Assembly (NCBI GenBank): GCA_947476825.1
Contig: CANJRV010000012.1
Coordinates: forward strand, 1-45,328
DNA: 45,328 nt
Origin: Bacteroidota bacterium
Lineage (GTDB): Bacteria; Bacteroidota; Bacteroidia; Chitinophagales; Chitinophagaceae
Reading direction: 5' to 3'
Of this stretch, positions 16,385-24,580 are shown in pieces (position 1 is the first letter of the stretch; each line of letters opens with the position of its first letter). The notes beneath the pieces are model-generated. The model worked only from the letters and a program-made list of their open reading frames with translations, searched no databases and was not told where the DNA came from. Made by a program: the position numbers and the translations under genes.

Positions 16385-17293
16385 ATGCAGCAATTTAAAG
16401 CAATATTTACACTCATTCGTTTTCCTAATTTATTGTTTATTTTAATTACACAATGTTTAGTATACACACAGATAATAAGCCCTTCTGTACTATCTGAATA
16501 CACATCTACAACGTTTGGTAAAAGTGAATTGGTTCTATTCGTTTTGTCTACCGTCTTAATTGCAGCCGCAGGATATATCATCAATGATTATTTTGATATA
16601 GGAATAGATGTGATCAACAAACCACAACGAGTTACTATAGAAAAAATATTTAAACGACGAACCATTATTATTGCGCATGTATTGCTTAACCTCGTGGCGA
16701 TTGGCATGGCAGGCTATTTGGCATTTACGTTTTTGAAATTGAGGCTAATCGGTATGCAGTTGCTTAGTATTCTTCTTTTATATGTGTATTCTACAACTTT
16801 TAAACGACGATTGATTATCGGTAATTTAATGATTGCATTTCTGAATGCATTAACATTGGTTAGCTTGGCATTTTATGAACCGAAATTTAATTTGTTTTCA
16901 GTAAATCAATTGGGTATGCAATTGTTTTGGGTTTATGTCTTGTTCGCCTTTCTGATTACTTGGATACGTGAAATTGTGAAAGATATTGAGGACGTAAAGG
17001 GCGACACTTCACAAAATTGTAGAACAATTCCGTTGGTATTTGGTATTACCAAAGCAAAACAAATTATTTGTTTCTTCCTTGTTGTATTGATGATTTTATT
17101 GCTGTTTACATTTTTTAATCTTTTTTTTACCCACAAGGCATTAGTTTTCTTTCTATTGTCATTTGTATTTATGCCATTAATCTATATATTTTATTTGGTT
17201 TGCAAAGCGACCAATTCACGTCATTTTCATTGGATAAGCCAATACATTAAATATTGTACCTTCCTAGGTATTTTGTCCTTATTATTAATATAA
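16385..17293 (+). CDS. UbiA-family prenyltransferase
   Basis: 302 residues, integral membrane, eight to nine hydrophobic helices. The two Asp-rich motifs that hold magnesium and the prenyl diphosphate are intact: NDYFDIGID (67-75), and KDIEDVKGD near residue 200. The Bacteroidota members closest to this are annotated as geranylgeranylglycerol-phosphate geranylgeranyltransferase-like; whether it makes a quinone, haem or lipid precursor cannot be told. The start is placed at ATG 16385 because MQQFKAIFTLIRFPNLLFIL matches the usual family N-terminus and a -7-like element lies 20 bases upstream. Longer starts are possible. Maf follows 7 bases later, a pairing I recall from this phylum. Confidence 0.87.
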   Translation: MQQFKAIFTLIRFPNLLFILITQCLVYTQIISPSVLSEYTSTTFGKSELVLFVLSTVLIAAAGYIINDYFDIGIDVINKPQRVTIEKIFKRRTIIIAHVLLNLVAIGMAGYLAFTFLKLRLIGMQLLSILLLYVYSTTFKRRLIIGNLMIAFLNALTLVSLAFYEPKFNLFSVNQLGMQLFWVYVLFAFLITWIREIVKDIEDVKGDTSQNCRTIPLVFGITKAKQIICFFLVVLMILLLFTFFNLFFTHKALVFFLLSFVFMPLIYIFYLVCKATNSRHFHWISQYIKYCTFLGILSLLLI

Positions 17294-17300
17294 AAAGCAC

Positions 17301-17870
17301 ATGTCATCAACTCTTATTTTAGCATCAAAATCGCCAAGACGTAAGCAATTATTGGAAATGGCGGAAATCCAATTTACTATCCAGACAAAAGATACAGCTG
17401 AGGATTATCCGGAGCACATGCCTGCGGAAAAAGTACCTGTATATATTGCCTTGCAAAAAGCTTTGGCAATTCATCAAGATTTTCCCGAAGGGAGGATTTT
17501 AGCAGCAGATACTATTGTTTTATTGGATAATCAAATTATTGGAAAACCTGAAAATCGGTTAGATGCCATTCGTATTTTGTCTTTATTGTCTGGACAAACA
17601 CATCAAGTCATTACAGGTGTTGTAATACTGGATGGGAAACAGAAAATTGAATTTTCAGATAGTACAGAAGTAGAGTTTCATCCATTGAGTCTTGAACAAA
17701 TTACATCATATGTAGATAAGTATATGCCTTATGACAAAGCTGGGGCGTATGCAATTCAAGAATGGATTGGTACCATTGGGATAAAACGAATTAATGGTTG
17801 CTATTACAATGTGATGGGTTTGCCAATTAGTAAAGTGCTTCAGCATTTAGATGGCATGAATAAAGAATAA
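17301..17870 (+). CDS. maf: Maf family nucleotide pyrophosphatase
   Basis: 189 residues. House-cleaning enzyme hydrolysing non-canonical or modified NTPs (dTTP/UTP in the YhdE-type branch, to the monophosphate and pyrophosphate). Signature LASKSPRRKQLLE at residues 7-19, catalytic Asp70 in AADTIVLL, and the YDKAGAYAIQEW segment that points to the dTTP/UTP class. Full length and intact. Co-transcribed with the UbiA gene 7 bases upstream. Confidence 0.94.
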   Translation: MSSTLILASKSPRRKQLLEMAEIQFTIQTKDTAEDYPEHMPAEKVPVYIALQKALAIHQDFPEGRILAADTIVLLDNQIIGKPENRLDAIRILSLLSGQTHQVITGVVILDGKQKIEFSDSTEVEFHPLSLEQITSYVDKYMPYDKAGAYAIQEWIGTIGIKRINGCYYNVMGLPISKVLQHLDGMNKE

Positions 17871-17910
17871 AAAAACTAAAGTAAAATCACTAGTTCCATA
17901 AATACAATAT

Positions 17911-17918
17911 TACATTTG
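17911..17918 (+). promoter_or_regulatory. -7 promoter element TACATTTG
   Basis: Matches TAnnTTTG and lies 20 bases before the ATG of the arginase-family gene. No convincing -33 TTTG is visible. Confidence 0.5.
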
Positions 17919-17937
17919 CCACCCGAAAAATAAAGCT

Positions 17938-18990
17938 ATGCCAATTACTGATTTTGACCCTAACTCCATTGGACTTGCCGAAAATAACATTTTTGGATTA
18001 CCAACTTCAGAAGAAAACGCCAAACTCATTTTATTACCTATTCCATGGGAAGTAACTGTATCGTATAGAAATGGCACAGCGCGTGGCCCAGAGAAAATTG
18101 TAGAGGCCTCTTATCAAATAGATCTTTGCGATGCAGATGCGCCAAACTTTTGGAAGCAAGGATATTTTATGCCAGAACTAGATAAAAATTTAGTGAAGAA
18201 AAATGATTTTCTTCGTCATTGCGCCGAACTTATTATTTCCAATTTGAGTGAAGGTGGTGCAACTTGCGACAATGTTCAATTGCAAAAAAAATTAGAAGAA
18301 ATAAATAAGGGTTGTGCCGAATTAAAAGATTGGGTATACAAGCAAGCAATGGATTTATATGCTAAAGGAAAATATGTAGCCTTAGTTGGTGGCGACCATA
18401 GTACTCCCTTAGGCTTGATGAAAGCTGCTGCAGATACCTATGGCGAATTTGGTATTTTACAAATTGATGCGCATGCCGATTTGCGAAAAGCGTATGAAGG
18501 TTTTACCTATTCACATGCATCTATTATGTACAACGTATTGCAAGAAATTCCTAACATGACTAAACTAGTGCAAGTTGGCGTTCGTGATTTTTGTGATGAA
18601 GAATATGATATGATAAACAGCAATGATCGTATCAAAACTTATTTTGACCACGATATCAAAGAACGACAGTATGAAGGGGAAACATGGAAGTTTATTTGCG
18701 ATGAAATAATTTCGCATCTACCACAATTAGTATATATCAGTTTTGATATTGATGGATTAGATCCTAAATTATGTAAGAATACTGGTACTCCCGTACAAGG
18801 TGGTTTTGAGGCAGAACAAATTCAATACCTTTTTCGTAAAGTAGTAGAAAGTGGCAGGCGTATTATCGCTTTTGATTTGAATGAAGTAAGTTGTGGTGAA
18901 GATACGCAAGACTCTATTGATGCAAGTATTGGTGCACGCATTTTATATCGCATGTGCAACTTATTTATGAAATCAAACATACATGCATAA
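17938..18990 (+). CDS. Arginase/agmatinase/formimidoylglutamase family hydrolase
   Basis: 350 residues. The binuclear manganese site is complete: VGGDHSTPLG (first His), QIDAHADLR (Asp-x-His-x-Asp) and SFDIDGLDP (two Asp). It removes urea or formamide from a guanidino or formimino substrate. Bacteroidota homologues are variously called agmatinase or formimidoylglutamase (HutG). There is no histidine-degradation or polyamine gene next to it, so the substrate is open. It is longer than typical agmatinase (about 300), with an inserted region at about residues 60-125 (WKQGYFMPELDKN, DNVQLQKKLEEINKG). Its own -7 element precedes it. The next gene overlaps its 3' end by 8 bases. Confidence 0.9.
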   Translation: MPITDFDPNSIGLAENNIFGLPTSEENAKLILLPIPWEVTVSYRNGTARGPEKIVEASYQIDLCDADAPNFWKQGYFMPELDKNLVKKNDFLRHCAELIISNLSEGGATCDNVQLQKKLEEINKGCAELKDWVYKQAMDLYAKGKYVALVGGDHSTPLGLMKAAADTYGEFGILQIDAHADLRKAYEGFTYSHASIMYNVLQEIPNMTKLVQVGVRDFCDEEYDMINSNDRIKTYFDHDIKERQYEGETWKFICDEIISHLPQLVYISFDIDGLDPKLCKNTGTPVQGGFEAEQIQYLFRKVVESGRRIIAFDLNEVSCGEDTQDSIDASIGARILYRMCNLFMKSNIHA

Positions 18991-19591
18991 TACATTTTAC
19001 TTTCAATTAGTAAAAGAGGATTTGCCAAAACGAGTTATGCAATGCAGAGCCATGCATATTATGGCGTCTCTATTTTTAATTTTGTATGCCATGCAATTTA
19101 TGACATCCTTTCAATTGCATTGGATGGAAATGTTAGCTATCATTCCTGCTGCTATTTTTATTGTATGGAAGGCAATAAGCCAAAAAACATTTTTTCTGGA
19201 GGTGCATTATAATAGACTTTTCCGAATATTAGAATCTGGATTTATTTTTATGGGGAGTATGCACTTTTTGCAAGAAAATAAAAATAGCATTGCTTTATTA
19301 TTTGCGATTGTTTCCGCTTTCCTTTTATTTTTATTGTGGATGGAGAGTCGCATATTCAGTAAACAATATATAGACTTTACGGAAACAGGCATTGAAATTG
19401 CCTTGCCATTGCAAACAAAAAAAATACCATGGAAGATGATACAAAATGTATTGTTGAAAAATGGATTTGTTTCGATTGTATTGCCCAATAACACTATACT
19501 TCAATACAAAATCATAATTGGCATCCAAGAAGAAGAATTGAAAGATTTTTATGCGTATTGTAATGGAAAACTTCTTGGGGAGAAAATCTAA
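18983..19591 (+). CDS. Hypothetical membrane protein with cytoplasmic C-terminal domain
   Basis: 202 residues, family not recognised. Four hydrophobic segments are visible (about residues 25-42, 48-64, 85-97 and 102-118). They are followed by a soluble beta-rich tail: YIDFTETGIEIALPLQTKKI, PWKMIQNVLLKNGFVSIVL and NNTILQYKI. This resembles the pattern of bacterial PH-like (YcxB/DUF304-type) membrane proteins, but only in outline. The ATG at 18983 overlaps the end of the arginase-family gene by 8 bases, which implies translational coupling and the same operon. No function can be assigned. Confidence 0.75.
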   Translation: MHNTFYFQLVKEDLPKRVMQCRAMHIMASLFLILYAMQFMTSFQLHWMEMLAIIPAAIFIVWKAISQKTFFLEVHYNRLFRILESGFIFMGSMHFLQENKNSIALLFAIVSAFLLFLLWMESRIFSKQYIDFTETGIEIALPLQTKKIPWKMIQNVLLKNGFVSIVLPNNTILQYKIIIGIQEEELKDFYAYCNGKLLGEKI

Positions 19592-20052
19592 AAGAATAAG
19601 TAAAAAAACAAAATAGATAATTATTTAGCTATGCTGTTTAATTATTGCATCAAGTTAGGGATAGAACGGAAATTCTATCGTTGCTGTTCAATATGTTCGG
19701 CCTTGGGGCATGTCGAACTTTCGATAAGAAGGGATTTTTAATCGAGGGTAAGCAGATTATAAATCTGCCATTATCTTTACTTCGACATGCCCTGCGGAAC
19801 ATGTCGAAGAGCCTAGGTGGACTTGTCGAACAGCAGTTTCATTCGCATCGCTTTCACTCATCGCTTTCACTCTGGTTTTTTACGTTAGGGATAGAACGGA
19901 AATCCTTTTTTTTTCTTCAAAAAAAAGATTGCAGTGATAGCCCGACCCGAAGGGGAACGCCCAAAATGCAAAAGAGTGAATAGAATTAGTATCGACAACA
20001 TAAACAAGATGCATCAAATAAATTTTATACGTACATCTTGGAATGGTTCATT
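19592..20052. repeat. Intergenic repeat cluster (direct repeats plus hairpins)
   Basis: A 20-base direct repeat, GTTAGGGATAGAACGGAAAT, occurs at 19654-19673 and 19884-19903. Between the copies, CTTCGACATG (19780-19789) and CATGTCGAAG (19800-19809) form a perfect hairpin. After the second copy, a T-run and A-run fold back (about 19901-19931), followed by GATAGCCCGACCCGAAGG. I recall closely similar intergenic repeats from many Bacteroidota genomes. A 112-codon frame crossing it is not a gene. Confidence 0.75.
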
Positions 20053-21765
20053 CTACATTGCATCACTTTCCCGCACATCGATCACCTTTAATTGTATTGA
20101 TTTTTTGCCTTGCCAATTATTTTCTTCTATATGATAAATCAGGTCAAAAGGCTTGCCACTGCGAACAATATTTATTTTATCTGACATATTAAATCCGATG
20201 CCATTGATGGTTTTGCTGCCTGTTTGGTAGACCACCAATCGAAGATGTTTTTCTTTTACAATGGAAGACAAGCCTTGATAATCCTGTACATGCTTAGTAA
20301 TAAATATAGGTTTCATATTCTCAGGACCATGCGGAGCAAACTGGTTCAGTATATTTAAAAATCCATCATTGATATCTTTAAATAAAAGTTCTGCATCTAT
20401 TTCAATAGTTGGTATAAAATATTCTTCGGGAACCATGCTGCGCACTACACTGTCAAACAGCATTGTGAAGGCGGTTAGGTTTTCTTCTTGTAAAGTAAGT
20501 CCTGCTGCAAAATAATGTCCGCCATAATTTTCCAAATATTGGGCACATTGATTGAGTCCTTCAAATAAATTAAATCCTTTGATAGATCTGGCTGAGCCGG
20601 TTATTTTTCCATTGGATTCGGTCAATACAATAGTTGGTTTATAGTGATGCTCAATTAATCGTGAAGCCACTATACCAACTACGCCCTTATGCCAATGCGG
20701 TTGATACACAACCGTAGATCTAGTATCCGCATGATATGCATTTTCGGCAATCATATCCAATGCTTCTAATGTTATAGTGCGATCAAAATCTTTTCTGTCA
20801 TTATTATCTTCTTGTAAAATCAATGCTAATTCCTTTGCCTTTGTTTCGTCTTGTTCAATAAACAATTCAACAGCCTTTCGTCCATTATCCATGCGGCCTG
20901 CAGCGTTTACTCTTGGTGCAATAATAAATACCAGATCGGTGATGGTGAATTCTCTATCCATTGCACTAATTTGTTTGAGTGCTTGTAAAGGAACTGATGG
21001 TTGATGATTCGCTTTCTCTAAACCTAGAATACTTAAGGTCCTGTTTTCACCTGTTATTGGCACTATATCAGCGGCAATAGCTGTAGCTACTAAATCGAGA
21101 TATTGATTTACTCCTGTTACATTCAATTGATATTGATTAGCGAATGCAGAAATTAATTTGTATCCGATACCACATCCACATAGTTCTTTGTAAGGATAAT
21201 GGCAATCGGCTTGTTTAGGATTTAAAATGGCGATGGCAGGAGGTAATTCATCCCCCGGAAAATGATGATCGCAAACAATAGTATCAATACCTTTTTGCTT
21301 GGCTAATTGAATTAATTCTACTGATTTTATACCACAATCAATCGTTATGATTAATGCAATATTATTTTCTGTAGCATAATCAATACCTTGTTTTGATACG
21401 CCATATCCTTCACTAAAACGGTTCGGAATATAAAACTCAATATTATCATAAATGGCTTTGAAGTAGGAATAAACAACGGCGACTGAGGTAGTTCCATCAA
21501 CATCATAATCGCCATAGATAAGAATTTTTTGTCCTTGATCAATCGCCTGTTTTATTCGAACTACCGCTTTATCCATTCCTTTCATCAAAAATGGATCATG
21601 CAAGTCTTTGGCAGAGGTTCGAAAAAAAGCCTTCGCAGTATAGAAAGTATTTATGCCTCTTTCTACAAGTACACGACAAAGGGCGGGATGTATAGTAAGT
21701 GCTTGTTGTAATTTTATAGTTTCGGCTTCATCTGCCGATTTTAAAATCCATTTTTTTTGTGCCAT
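20053..21765 (-). CDS. recJ: Single-stranded-DNA-specific exonuclease RecJ
   Basis: 570 residues. 5'-3' ssDNA exonuclease in RecF-pathway recombination and base-excision/mismatch repair. DHH phosphoesterase motifs: YGDYDVDGTTSVAV (Asp86/88/90), TIDCGIK (Asp143) and VCDHHFPGD (Asp166-His167-His168). The DHHA1 domain has YGGHYFAAGLTL. The C-terminal OB-like domain (from about 460) ends in the nucleic-acid-binding strands. Length is normal and motifs complete. It lies 186 bases downstream of the DUF2520 gene on the same strand, so it may be separately transcribed. Confidence 0.96.
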   Translation of the reverse strand: MAQKKWILKSADEAETIKLQQALTIHPALCRVLVERGINTFYTAKAFFRTSAKDLHDPFLMKGMDKAVVRIKQAIDQGQKILIYGDYDVDGTTSVAVVYSYFKAIYDNIEFYIPNRFSEGYGVSKQGIDYATENNIALIITIDCGIKSVELIQLAKQKGIDTIVCDHHFPGDELPPAIAILNPKQADCHYPYKELCGCGIGYKLISAFANQYQLNVTGVNQYLDLVATAIAADIVPITGENRTLSILGLEKANHQPSVPLQALKQISAMDREFTITDLVFIIAPRVNAAGRMDNGRKAVELFIEQDETKAKELALILQEDNNDRKDFDRTITLEALDMIAENAYHADTRSTVVYQPHWHKGVVGIVASRLIEHHYKPTIVLTESNGKITGSARSIKGFNLFEGLNQCAQYLENYGGHYFAAGLTLQEENLTAFTMLFDSVVRSMVPEEYFIPTIEIDAELLFKDINDGFLNILNQFAPHGPENMKPIFITKHVQDYQGLSSIVKEKHLRLVVYQTGSKTINGIGFNMSDKINIVRSGKPFDLIYHIEENNWQGKKSIQLKVIDVRESDAM

Positions 21766-21951
21766 AATTTGTTTAGTCCTCTAGTTAAAATCTTAATTGC
21801 AATTATTGATTCTTGTCAGAGAACCAATTTATTCTATGCAAGAATACAATTAATATTTCAAGATTTAAATATCTGGACTCGAATAGTAAATTAGGAAATA
21901 GGATAGGTGAAGTCAAATCAAGCTATGTAATAAAATCTATATGGCTAGTGC

Positions 21952-22725
21952 TTACTTTGTGTTACTATATTCTTCTTGGATAGAAGTTGTGAGCAATTGA
22001 TAAATCGCGTAAAGTTTAGGCGAATTTTCTAACAATTGGGCATGCGCTGCAATAGTCTTTTCATCATGACGAATGGCTGGGCCAGTTTGGTTATTTTTTG
22101 GTAAGGATATGGAAAGTTTATCCACCGTATTTTGTATAATTGGAATCAATAACTCAAATGGAATATTTTCCTTTTCCAATAATTGTTGCGCCAAGGTAAA
22201 TAAATGATTGGTAAAATTATTGGCAAATACGGCAGCTAAATGTGCCATTGATTTTTGTTGGTCGGGTAATATGTAAATAGTCGAACTTATGGTGCGAGCT
22301 AATGCAGATAAATGTTCTAGCGAATAGTTGTCTGTTGCATTTACAATCAATGGAATATTTTTTTGCGTTGGGAAGACTTTCTTTTGAATAGAATACATAC
22401 ACCAAATACAAGCACGAAAAGCAGACATTGCAGACAAATTATCTAAGGTAATAGAACCGGCAGTATGCACCACCAATTTTCCATTAAGGTTTAGGGTCTT
22501 TGCATATTCTAACAAAATATCATCACGAACCGCGAACAAATAAACATCTGCATCTTGGCTTAATTCATCTATGTTATTTGTATAAGCACAATTAAAATGC
22601 GTTGCCAATTCTTTCGCGTGCAGTTCTGTTTTAGAAACGATTTGAATTATTTCTAAACCTGCTTGATGCATTTGCAGAGAAAAAAATGTCGCAATATTTC
22701 CAGAACCAATGACTGCAATTTTCAT
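21952..22725 (-). CDS. Rossmann-like and DUF2520 domain protein
   Basis: 257 residues. The N-terminal NAD(P)-binding fold starts MKIAVIGSGNIATFFSLQMH (GxGNxA loop) and includes DADVYLFAVRDDIL and GKLVVHTAGSI. The C-terminal all-helical DUF2520 domain (from about 130) contains HLAAVFANNFTNHLFTLA and ends ENSPKLYAIYQLLTTS. The architecture resembles ketopantoate/pyrroline-5-carboxylate reductases, but the substrate is unknown. It begins 40 bases after porX ends on the same strand, so probably in the porX transcript. Confidence 0.9.
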   Translation of the reverse strand: MKIAVIGSGNIATFFSLQMHQAGLEIIQIVSKTELHAKELATHFNCAYTNNIDELSQDADVYLFAVRDDILLEYAKTLNLNGKLVVHTAGSITLDNLSAMSAFRACIWCMYSIQKKVFPTQKNIPLIVNATDNYSLEHLSALARTISSTIYILPDQQKSMAHLAAVFANNFTNHLFTLAQQLLEKENIPFELLIPIIQNTVDKLSISLPKNNQTGPAIRHDEKTIAAHAQLLENSPKLYAIYQLLTTSIQEEYSNTK

Positions 22726-22765
22726 CGTATAAAAATAAGGAGTGAGATGTGAACCCTAAGGTACT

Positions 22766-24319
22766 TTATTTGCTTTCCATTTTGATTAAAGGGACCAACA
22801 TTTCCTCTAAAGAAACACCACCATGTTGAAATGTGTTTTTGAAAAAATTTGCAAAGTGATTATAATTATTTGGGTAACACAAGTAGCCATCATGTTTAGC
22901 GAAAATAAACGAAGAATTAAAATTAGGTTTAGGTAACCCAATTTCCCCAGGCTCTTTGTAGGCTATTACTTGCTTGGCTTCATAATTCAAATTTTTGCCG
23001 TGTTTGTATCGAATATTGGTTGTAGTTTCTTTATCGCCAATCACCTTGCTGGCTGATTTTACTTGTATACTGCCATGGTCAGTTCCAATAATTAGTTTGA
23101 TATTTTTATCCGCTACTTTTTTTAGTGCCTGATGTAAAGGAGAATGCTCAAACCAACTTAGTGTTAATGAACGATATGCGATTTCGTCATTTGCTAATTC
23201 TTTTAGTACTTCCATTTCTGTTCGTGCATGTGAAAGCATGTCTACGAAATTGTACACAATAATATTCAAATCATTATGCAACAAATTTTGAATATTATTT
23301 GCCATTTGATCGGCACTATCATGATTGGTAATTTTAGTATATGAAAATTTCACATCACCCAATCCATTTTGTTTCAGTTGATTGAGCAGAAACTTTTCTT
23401 CATGTAAATTTTTACCACCTTCTTCTGCATCATTTTTCCACTCATTCGGAAATTTCTTCTCTATTTCTTTTGGCAACATGCCAGCAAAAATTGCATTTCG
23501 GCTATATTGTGTTGTTGTAGGTAAAATAGCACAAACGATATCTTCTTCTAGTAATCGAAAGCTCTCCGAAAAAATTGGTTGTATAGTTTTCCATTGATCA
23601 TATCGTAGATTATCGATGAGAATAAAGAAAGTGGATTTTCCTTTTTCTAGTTGTGGAAAAACGTGTTTGCGAAGCAAAGTATGGCTCATTACAGGTGCAT
23701 CGCTACCAGTGCCATTAATCCATTTGGCATAATTTCTCTCTACAAATTTGCAAAACTCATTATTGGCTTCTTCTTTCTGTGAAATATGGATTTCTTGCAT
23801 TTCTGGGCTATTCGATTTTTGCATTTCTAATTCCCAATACACAATTTTCTTATACAGTTCACACCATTCGCTATAATCTGGATTGTTATTGAGCGCCATA
23901 AATAAATTTCGAAATTCTTGCTGGTAAGTTTGTGTTGTTTTTTCGCTCACCAACGATTTCTTATCTATAATTTTCTTTAAGGTCAATAAAATTTGATTGG
24001 GATTTACCGGCTTAATTAGGTAATCCGTAATTTGTGAGCCTATGGCATCTTCCATAATATTTTCGGCTTCATTTTTTGTTACCATAACCACAGGAATATT
24101 GGTATCATATTCTCTAATTTGCCCTAAAGTTTCTAAGCCAGTCATACCTGGCATACTTTCATCTAGCAATATAACATCCACAGCATTTGCTTTTAGATAT
24201 TCTAGTCCGTCATAACCATTTGACATACTTTCCACTTCATAACCTTTGTTTTCTAAAAACATAATTTGGGATTTCAAGGAATCCATTTCATCATCAATCC
24301 ACAGGATTTTTGTACTCAT
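22766..24319 (-). CDS. porX: T9SS response regulator PorX (receiver + PglZ domain)
   Basis: 517 residues, as in Porphyromonas PorX. Receiver domain (1-120): acidic pocket Asp9/Asp10 in LWIDDE, phospho-acceptor Asp53 in VILLDESMPG, and Lys in LIKPVNPNQ. A helical linker is followed by a PglZ domain of the alkaline-phosphatase superfamily: LIDNLRYDQWKTIQ, YNFVDMLSHARTE and GTDHGSIQVKS supply metal-binding residues. In studied species PorX pairs with the PorY kinase and controls T9SS gene expression, and its PglZ domain is a zinc-dependent phosphodiesterase acting on oligonucleotides. The ATG at 24319 is chosen over a TTG at 24340, since a -7 element overlaps the TTG. PorY and SigP are not in this window. 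Two T9SS type B cargo genes lie just upstream. Confidence 0.95.
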   Translation of the reverse strand: MSTKILWIDDEMDSLKSQIMFLENKGYEVESMSNGYDGLEYLKANAVDVILLDESMPGMTGLETLGQIREYDTNIPVVMVTKNEAENIMEDAIGSQITDYLIKPVNPNQILLTLKKIIDKKSLVSEKTTQTYQQEFRNLFMALNNNPDYSEWCELYKKIVYWELEMQKSNSPEMQEIHISQKEEANNEFCKFVERNYAKWINGTGSDAPVMSHTLLRKHVFPQLEKGKSTFFILIDNLRYDQWKTIQPIFSESFRLLEEDIVCAILPTTTQYSRNAIFAGMLPKEIEKKFPNEWKNDAEEGGKNLHEEKFLLNQLKQNGLGDVKFSYTKITNHDSADQMANNIQNLLHNDLNIIVYNFVDMLSHARTEMEVLKELANDEIAYRSLTLSWFEHSPLHQALKKVADKNIKLIIGTDHGSIQVKSASKVIGDKETTTNIRYKHGKNLNYEAKQVIAYKEPGEIGLPKPNFNSSFIFAKHDGYLCYPNNYNHFANFFKNTFQHGGVSLEEMLVPLIKMESK

Positions 24320-24337
24320 TCTTTTATTTAATTTTAG

Positions 24338-24345
24338 CAAATGTA
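24338..24345 (-). promoter_or_regulatory. -7 promoter element for porX
   Basis: Minus-strand TACATTTG matches TAnnTTTG, 18 bases before the ATG at 24319. No clear -33 element. Confidence 0.45.
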
Positions 24346-24535
24346 ATTGGAATGGATTAGTAATACCTGAAGCATTTATTTTTTAATTCAAAAAATAGGC
24401 AACAGTATAATACCATCTTGCTTTTAAACCTATTCTTTTCAGCCTATTTTTAAAAGCTGATGGTATAACGAGGTTTTTGAATAAATATTATACAAAGGGT
24501 TTCATTTTATAAATAGTCACTTCCGTCACAAAAAA

Positions 24536-24558
24536 AAGCGTACTCAAAAAGTACGCTT
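24536..24558 (-). terminator. Rho-independent terminator of the 815-aa T9SS protein gene
   Basis: On the minus strand, AAGCGTAC and GTACGCTT (plus coordinates 24551-24558 and 24536-24543) form an 8-bp stem with a 7-base loop, followed by a run of T. It begins 23 bases after the stop codon. Confidence 0.85.
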
Positions 24559-24580
24559 GAATTTACTAATATTCTTCTCA

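Noticed and set aside
19645-19983. 112-codon plus-strand frame across the spacer before recJ
   Set aside because: It runs through direct repeats and hairpins, has no family resemblance, and its tail (KKDCSDSPTRRGTPK) is the usual translation of an intergenic repeat.
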